The notes beneath the pieces are model-generated. The model had not been told where the DNA came from. It searched no databases and saw nothing but the letters and a program-made list of their open reading frames with translations. Shown one piece after another: positions 15,802 through 20,512 of a DNA stretch of 20,512 nt (positions are counted from its first letter, which is position 1; each line of letters opens with the position of its first letter). This stretch comes from Rikenellaceae bacterium (GTDB taxonomy: Bacteria > Bacteroidota > Bacteroidia > Bacteroidales > UBA932). Both the position numbers and the translations under genes were made by a program. The DNA is taken from the NCBI GenBank assembly GCA_900769885.1, contig CAAGIG010000046.1, positions 1 through 20,512 of the forward strand, in the 5' to 3' direction.

Positions 15802-17391
15802 TTAAAATCCTTTGAGTTCCAAATATACTGTCGGAATAAGCAGCAAGAAGCCGATAATTATCAGAATCAGGATAAATTTCCATACCCATTTGACCCATTT
15901 CGAGTATGGAATCTTTGCCAGACCGAGTACCGCCATCAGAACACCTGAGGTGGGGGTAATCATATTTGTAAATCCGTCTCCGAATTGGAAAGCGAGGACT
16001 GTCGCTTGTCGGGAGAGACCTATCAGATCTGAAAATGGAGCCATAATCGGAATGGTAATGGCAGCTTTTGCAGTGGCTGATGGAATAAATACATTTATCA
16101 AGGTTTGCAAACCATACATCAATGATAGAGAACCCATTTGTGTCCCTTCATTCAAACCGCTTGACAGAGAATGGAGTATTGTGTCAATGATCCTTCCTTC
16201 TCGCAGGATTATGATAATTCCCGAAGCCAATCCCACAATCAGAGCTGCGGAGAAAATATCTTTTGCCCCTGCCAGAAATTCCTGGACTGTTTTGTTTGGG
16301 GTGTATCCTGCTGCCATTGCACTCAAAAGTCCCAAAGCGAGGAAGAGTGCCGATATTTCGGTGATATACCAGCTGTATCCCAACACTCCAATCACCAGAA
16401 ATACAATTGTAAATCCGAGCATTGTCAAAACAAATATCCTTACATTTTTTCTCAAAGAGAAGTATGAGGCAATGATGTAAAGGGTTGATGCGGCAGGTAG
16501 CAGCCAGGGGGTGTGGAATGTGCTGCTGCCCAATGTGATTGTGCATCTGTCTCCAAAGAATATTGAAAATAGGAGAGCTGCTGCAGCAGATATTGCGAAA
16601 GCGCCCCACGATGCTTTTGTTTTGAGAACCTCGGGTGCGGAGTCTTTCTGGGAGTGTTCGCTTCTCCAGAGAGCATCAGCCTCGTACATTATTGAACGTT
16701 GGGGATTTTTCTTGATTCTCGCAGCATATATTAATATAAAGGTAATCATTACTGCATTTAAGACTAACCAGCAGATTGTCCTGTATTCGATTCCGGAGAA
16801 CATTTGCAGTCCTGCCATATTTTGGGCCACGCCGATAGTGAAGGGGTTGAGCATTGCTCCGGCAAATCCCACGTGTGCCGCTACATATACAATTGCCACA
16901 CCTGTGATGGAGTCATAACCCATTGAAATGGCGAGTGGAATAATCAGAACTGTGAAGGCAATAGTCTCTTCGCTCATCCCGAAGACTGCTCCAAAAGTTG
17001 AGAACAATAATATAATTAAGGTAAGGATGATGTTGTTTACCCCGATTTTTCTCAAAAGGGAGAATCGCTCCAGACGGGATGTGAATTTCAAAAATGAGTA
17101 AATTCCTGCATCCATTGCTTTTACCGAGTTTATAATCCAGAATGCTCCACCTATAATCAGGATGAAGATGATAATTTCGGCCTGAGCCGAAAATCCTTTG
17201 AACAATGAGGAGAGCACCTGCCAGGTCTGGGGAGCCGCTTCCACTTGTGTATAAAGCATTGTTCCGTCTTCCTGAGGGATATATTCTCCGGCTGGGACAA
17301 ACCAGGTGGCAACGGCTGCTATAATTATTAAAGCAAATACTATTACAAAGGTATTCGGGAACTCAAATTTCTTTTTTGATTTTGGTTTCAT
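15802..17391 (-). CDS. YfcC family membrane transporter (DcuC/ArcD-like)
   Basis: Inner-membrane carrier of 529 residues from my chosen start. It has a basic N-terminus (MKPKSKKKFEFP), a first helix at about 14-34 ending in the family's FVPAGEY, and about twelve further hydrophobic segments. Other landmarks are GGAFWIINS, FGMSEETIAF, NPFTIGVAQNMAGL and, near the end, FIPSATAKAAITIPIMAP and TPTSGVLMAVLG. The FGMSEE and PTSG elements fit the YfcC branch of the C4-dicarboxylate anaerobic carrier superfamily. Some members of that branch, such as streptococcal ArcD, exchange arginine for ornithine. The reading frame extends up to 17463, but the added 24 residues (Cys-rich, no family match) would fall in the intergenic region, so I use ATG 17391. 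It is the first gene of the transporter pair. Confidence 0.9.
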   Translation of the reverse strand: MKPKSKKKFEFPNTFVIVFALIIIAAVATWFVPAGEYIPQEDGTMLYTQVEAAPQTWQVLSSLFKGFSAQAEIIIFILIIGGAFWIINSVKAMDAGIYSFLKFTSRLERFSLLRKIGVNNIILTLIILLFSTFGAVFGMSEETIAFTVLIIPLAISMGYDSITGVAIVYVAAHVGFAGAMLNPFTIGVAQNMAGLQMFSGIEYRTICWLVLNAVMITFILIYAARIKKNPQRSIMYEADALWRSEHSQKDSAPEVLKTKASWGAFAISAAAALLFSIFFGDRCTITLGSSTFHTPWLLPAASTLYIIASYFSLRKNVRIFVLTMLGFTIVFLVIGVLGYSWYITEISALFLALGLLSAMAAGYTPNKTVQEFLAGAKDIFSAALIVGLASGIIIILREGRIIDTILHSLSSGLNEGTQMGSLSLMYGLQTLINVFIPSATAKAAITIPIMAPFSDLIGLSRQATVLAFQFGDGFTNMITPTSGVLMAVLGLAKIPYSKWVKWVWKFILILIIIGFLLLIPTVYLELKGF

Positions 17392-17449
17392 ATCAGCTGT
17401 AAAATATAGGTAACAATCACAAAGTAAGCGACTTTTTTTGAATGAACTA

Positions 17450-17500
17450 TTGCATATAGACAATTTTTGTTTAATTTTGCAGCCCGTTTAAATTGACGGG
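17450..17500 (+). promoter_or_regulatory. Promoter and leader hairpin of the rpsL-rpsG-fusA (str) operon
   Basis: TAATTTTG at 17472-17479 is an exact TAnnTTTG box, with a partial -33 match (TTG at 17450-17452) 19 bases upstream. Transcription would begin near 17485, giving a leader of about 45 bases. CCCGT at 17483-17487 and ACGGG at 17496-17500 can pair around an A/T-rich loop at the very 5' end of that leader. The 140-bp region is shared with the divergent YfcC-like gene. On that side only a 7-of-8 box (TTACTTTG, minus strand, 17420-17427) is seen. Confidence 0.6.
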
Positions 17501-17531
17501 AAGAATGTAAAGTTAAGATTAACAATTATTT

Positions 17532-17921
17532 ATGCCAACAATTCAACAACTAGTTCGCAAAGGACGCGAGGTTATTGTCGAGAAAAGTAAATCTCGCGCG
17601 TTGGATGCTTGTCCTCAAAGAAGAGGTGTTTGTGTACGTGTTTACACCACAACCCCTAAAAAGCCTAACTCAGCTATGCGTAAGGTAGCTCGTGTAAGAC
17701 TTACCAACCAAAAAGAGGTCAACGCATACATTCCCGGAGAAGGACACAACTTGCAAGAGCACTCAATCGTATTGGTGCGTGGCGGTCGTGTAAAAGACCT
17801 TCCCGGTGTACGTTACCACATCCTTAGAGGTGCCTTGGATACAGCAGGTGTAGAAGGACGTCTACAAAGTCGTTCACTATACGGTGCTAAGAGACCCAAG
17901 AAAACAGCCGCTAAGAAGTAA
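17532..17921 (+). CDS. rpsL: Small ribosomal subunit protein uS12
   Basis: Decoding-centre protein of the 30S subunit, 129 residues. It begins MPTIQQLVRKGR and carries TTTPKKPNSAMRK and VKDLPGVRYH, both near-invariant. K43 and D89 (counting Met) are the residues where streptomycin resistance changes and aspartate methylthiolation are known in other bacteria. Both are wild type here, so no ribosomal streptomycin resistance is predicted from these sites. A lysine-rich C-terminal tail ends the protein. It is the first gene of the str operon, with rpsG 39 bases downstream. Confidence 0.99.
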   Translation: MPTIQQLVRKGREVIVEKSKSRALDACPQRRGVCVRVYTTTPKKPNSAMRKVARVRLTNQKEVNAYIPGEGHNLQEHSIVLVRGGRVKDLPGVRYHILRGALDTAGVEGRLQSRSLYGAKRPKKTAAKK

Positions 17922-17960
17922 AAATTTATTCAAAATTTAATTTTTTAAAGTCTTTTAAAA

Positions 17961-18437
17961 ATGAGAAAAACGAAGCCTAAAAAGAGGATTCTACTTCCTG
18001 ATCCAAAGTTCAACGAAGTGTTAGTAACACAGTTCGTAAACAATCTTATGTTGCAGGGGAAGAAGAGTATCGCGTATTCTATTTTTTACGATGCCATTGA
18101 TATGGTAGGCGAGAAGATGAAAGATTCTGAAAAGGCTCCTCTCGACATTTGGAAAAAAGCATTGGAAAACATCACCCCTCAGGTAGAAGTTAAGAGCCGC
18201 AGGGTTGGTGGAGCGAACTTCCAAGTACCGACCGAGGTGCGCCCTGAAAGAAAAGTGTCTCTTGCTATTAAGAATATGATACTTTTTGCACGTAAGCGTT
18301 CCGGTCATTCTATGGCAGAAAAGTTGGCTGCTGAAATAATCGCAGCATTTAACAGCGAAGGTGCTGCATTCAAGAGAAAAGAAGATATGCATAAGATGGC
18401 TGAAGCTAACAAAGCTTTTGCTCATTTCAGATTTTAG
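17961..18437 (+). CDS. rpsG: Small ribosomal subunit protein uS7
   Basis: Primary binder of the 3' major domain of 16S rRNA that nucleates 30S head assembly; 158 residues, normal length. It starts MRKTKPKKR with the basic rRNA-binding arm. PQVEVKSRRVGGANFQVP, the beta-hairpin region, and a C-terminal KRKEDMHKMAEANKAFAHFRF follow. In E. coli this protein represses its own operon by binding the rpsL-rpsG junction. Here that junction is only 39 A/T-rich bases with no evident large structure, so the same mechanism is not obvious. fusA begins 15 bases after the stop. Confidence 0.99.
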   Translation: MRKTKPKKRILLPDPKFNEVLVTQFVNNLMLQGKKSIAYSIFYDAIDMVGEKMKDSEKAPLDIWKKALENITPQVEVKSRRVGGANFQVPTEVRPERKVSLAIKNMILFARKRSGHSMAEKLAAEIIAAFNSEGAAFKRKEDMHKMAEANKAFAHFRF

Positions 18438-18452
18438 CATTGTAATTAGCTA

Positions 18453-20512
18453 ATGGCAAGAGATTTAAAATACACCAGAAATATCGGCATTATGGCCCAT
18501 ATCGATGCGGGTAAAACTACCACATCGGAGAGAATACTTTTTTACACCGGTAAAACTCACAAACTTGGTGAGGTACACGACGGTGCTGCTACTATGGACT
18601 GGATGGTTCAAGAGCAAGAAAGAGGTATTACTATTACATCAGCGGCTACTACTGCTTTCTGGAAGTACAACAATGAGACTTACCAGATAAATCTTATCGA
18701 CACTCCCGGCCACGTTGACTTTACAGTTGAGGTAGAAAGATCTCTACGTGTATTGGACGGTGCTGTTGCAACATTCTGTGCTGTAGGTCGTGTTCAACCT
18801 CAGTCAGAAACTGTATGGCGTCAAGCTGACAAATACAGAGTTCCAAAAATTGCCTATGTCAACAAAATGGACAGAGTCGGTGCAGATTTCTTTGCTGTAG
18901 TTGATGAAATGCACGAGAAGTTGGGAGCAAACGCCCTTCCTATCTGTATTCCTATCGGTTCTGAAGATAAATTTGCAGGTATCATTGACTTGGTATCTCA
19001 AAAAGCAATCTACTATGATCAAGATTGTAAAGAACTTGTAAACTACGAGCTAAAAGAGATTCCTGCAGAGATGATGGCTGAAGTGGAAGAGTGGCGTGGA
19101 AAATTGCTCGAAGCTGTTGCTGAATATGATGATCGTATTCTTCAAAAATTCTTTGACGACCCAGACCTTATTACCGAAGAAGAAATCATTGCTGCTCTTA
19201 GAAAAGCAACAATTGATATGGCAGTAGTTCCTATCTGCTGTGGTTCTTCATTCAAAAATAAAGGTGTTCAGTTCCTTTTGGACTCAGTTATGAGATACCT
19301 TCCTTCACCTCTTGACGTGGAAGAAGTAAAAGGTACAGACCCTCAAACTGATGCCGAAGTGACTCGCAAACCTAGCGCAAGCGAGCCTTTCTGTGCACTT
19401 GTATTCAAAATTGCTACTGACCCATTCGTGGGACGTTTGGCATTCTTGAGAGCTTATTCCGGAAAATTGGATGCCGGCTCATATATCTTGAACACCCGTT
19501 CAGGCAAGAAAGAACGTGTAGCACGTTTGTACCAAATGCACTCAAACAAACAAAATCCTATTGAATTTGTAGAAGCCGGAGATATCTGTGCTGCAGTAGG
19601 TTTCAAAGAACTTAGAACCGGTGATACCATCTGTTCAGAAGGTAACCCTATCGTTCTTGAATCTATTTCATTCCCTGATCCCGTTATCGGTCTTGCAGTT
19701 GAGCCTAAGACTCAAAAAGACCTTGACAAATTGGGAGTGGCTCTTGGAAAACTTGCTGAAGAGGACCCTACATTTACTGTTCGCAGTGACCACGAAACAG
19801 GTCAAACCGTTATCAGCGGTATGGGAGAACTTCACTTGGAAGTTATCGTAGACCGTCTAAAACGCGAATTCGGTGTAGAAATTAACCAAGGTGCTCCTCA
19901 AGTTAACTACAAAGAGACCATCCGCGGAACAGTACAACATCGTGAGGTATTTAAGAAACAAACCGGTGGTAGAGGTAAATTCGCTGATATCATCGTTGAG
20001 ATTTCTCCTGCAGATGAAGGTGTAACAGGTCTTCAATTCGTTGACCAGGTTAAAGGAGGTAACGTTCCTCGTGAATACATCCCTGCAGTTGAAAAAGGTT
20101 TCAAATCAGCTATGGCAAATGGTGTTCTAGCCGGATTTGAAGTTCCAGCTCTTAAAGTTACCCTTTTGGACGGTTCATTCCACCCTGTCGATTCAGATGC
20201 TTTGTCATTTGAAATCTGTGCAAGAATGGCTTTCCGTCACGCACTTCCTAAGGCTAATCCTATTCTATTGGAACCTGTGATGGCGTTAGAGGTTGTAACT
20301 CCTGAAGATTATATGGGTGATGTGATCAGTGACCTTAACAAACGTCGTGGTCAAATTACCAATATGGACTCGAAGAGCAATGCAAGAATTGTTAAGGCAG
20401 AAGTTCCTCTTTCTGAACAATTCGGTTATGTGACTGTTCTTAGAACAATCTCTTCAGGTCGTGCAACAAGTTCAATGGAATTCTCACACTACGCAGAACT
20501 ACCTGCTAACCT
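18453..20512 (+). CDS. fusA: Elongation factor G (3' end beyond the window)
   Basis: GTPase that drives ribosome translocation and, with RRF, recycling. The frame is open from ATG 18453 to the last base (686 codons plus two bases), and family members are about 700-720 residues, so only a short C-terminal piece is missing. Motifs are AHIDAGKTTT at 15-24 (P-loop), RGITIT (switch I), DTPGHVDF with catalytic-type H87, NKMD at 137-140, and SSFKNKG (G5). Domain II follows with DPFVGRLAFLRAYSG. Domains III-V include ISGMGELHLEV, QTGGRGKFAD and NKRRGQITNM. No frameshift or internal stop is present. Its place directly after rpsL and rpsG marks it as the main housekeeping copy. Confidence 0.98.
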   Translation, partial: MARDLKYTRNIGIMAHIDAGKTTTSERILFYTGKTHKLGEVHDGAATMDWMVQEQERGITITSAATTAFWKYNNETYQINLIDTPGHVDFTVEVERSLRVLDGAVATFCAVGRVQPQSETVWRQADKYRVPKIAYVNKMDRVGADFFAVVDEMHEKLGANALPICIPIGSEDKFAGIIDLVSQKAIYYDQDCKELVNYELKEIPAEMMAEVEEWRGKLLEAVAEYDDRILQKFFDDPDLITEEEIIAALRKATIDMAVVPICCGSSFKNKGVQFLLDSVMRYLPSPLDVEEVKGTDPQTDAEVTRKPSASEPFCALVFKIATDPFVGRLAFLRAYSGKLDAGSYILNTRSGKKERVARLYQMHSNKQNPIEFVEAGDICAAVGFKELRTGDTICSEGNPIVLESISFPDPVIGLAVEPKTQKDLDKLGVALGKLAEEDPTFTVRSDHETGQTVISGMGELHLEVIVDRLKREFGVEINQGAPQVNYKETIRGTVQHREVFKKQTGGRGKFADIIVEISPADEGVTGLQFVDQVKGGNVPREYIPAVEKGFKSAMANGVLAGFEVPALKVTLLDGSFHPVDSDALSFEICARMAFRHALPKANPILLEPVMALEVVTPEDYMGDVISDLNKRRGQITNMDSKSNARIVKAEVPLSEQFGYVTVLRTISSGRATSSMEFSHYAELPAN

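Noticed and set aside
17392..17463. N-terminal extension of the YfcC-like protein by 24 residues
   Set aside because: The extension is Cys- and Ser-rich and precedes the canonical basic start and first helix. It overlaps the probable promoter region of the divergent genes.
18453..20512. fusA as a broken gene, because no stop codon is found
   Set aside because: I translated the whole frame. It is open and matches EF-G throughout, and it is simply cut by the window end.

Overview
The window reads as ordinary chromosome of a Bacteroidota bacterium, most likely Bacteroidales. The reasons are the promoter style (near-consensus TTTG plus TAnnTTTG boxes rather than TTGACA/TATAAT), A-rich start regions with few Shine-Dalgarno sequences, a class III fructose-1,6-bisphosphatase, a long DnaE with a complete-looking PHP site, and the rpsL-rpsG-fusA order. 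I could not fix genus or species from sequence alone.

Layout. Bases 1-412 hold a non-coding tandem array: six 74-bp units, each with an imperfect inverted repeat, arranged as alternating A/B units (148-bp dimers) and entering from outside the window. A short promoter region follows, then an unrecognised secreted, probably outer-membrane protein (593-1450, +). A bidirectional hairpin separates it from a minus-strand operon: polyprenyl diphosphate synthase (7443-6475), a U32-family tRNA-hydroxylation protein (6475-5231) and the replicative polymerase DnaE (5217-1546). From a divergent promoter region, rsgA (ribosome assembly GTPase, GTG start) and a DinF-like MATE exporter run on the plus strand. 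Then fbp, with its own clear promoter, leads into rocD (ornithine aminotransferase) and ctlX (citrulline hydrolase), ending at a strong bidirectional hairpin. On the other side of that hairpin, two membrane transporters, AspT/YidE-like and YfcC-like, are transcribed on the minus strand. The right end is the start of the str operon: rpsL, rpsG and a fusA cut by the window edge.

How the genes work together. CtlX (citrulline to ornithine) and RocD (ornithine to glutamate semialdehyde) form a two-step citrulline breakdown route. They sit directly behind the gluconeogenic fructose bisphosphatase and opposite a YfcC-family transporter, a family that includes arginine/ornithine exchangers. Amino-acid carbon feeding gluconeogenesis is a reasonable inference. 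The remaining genes are housekeeping. The least explained item is the hairpin repeat array at the left edge; the unrecognised membrane protein beside it is second.
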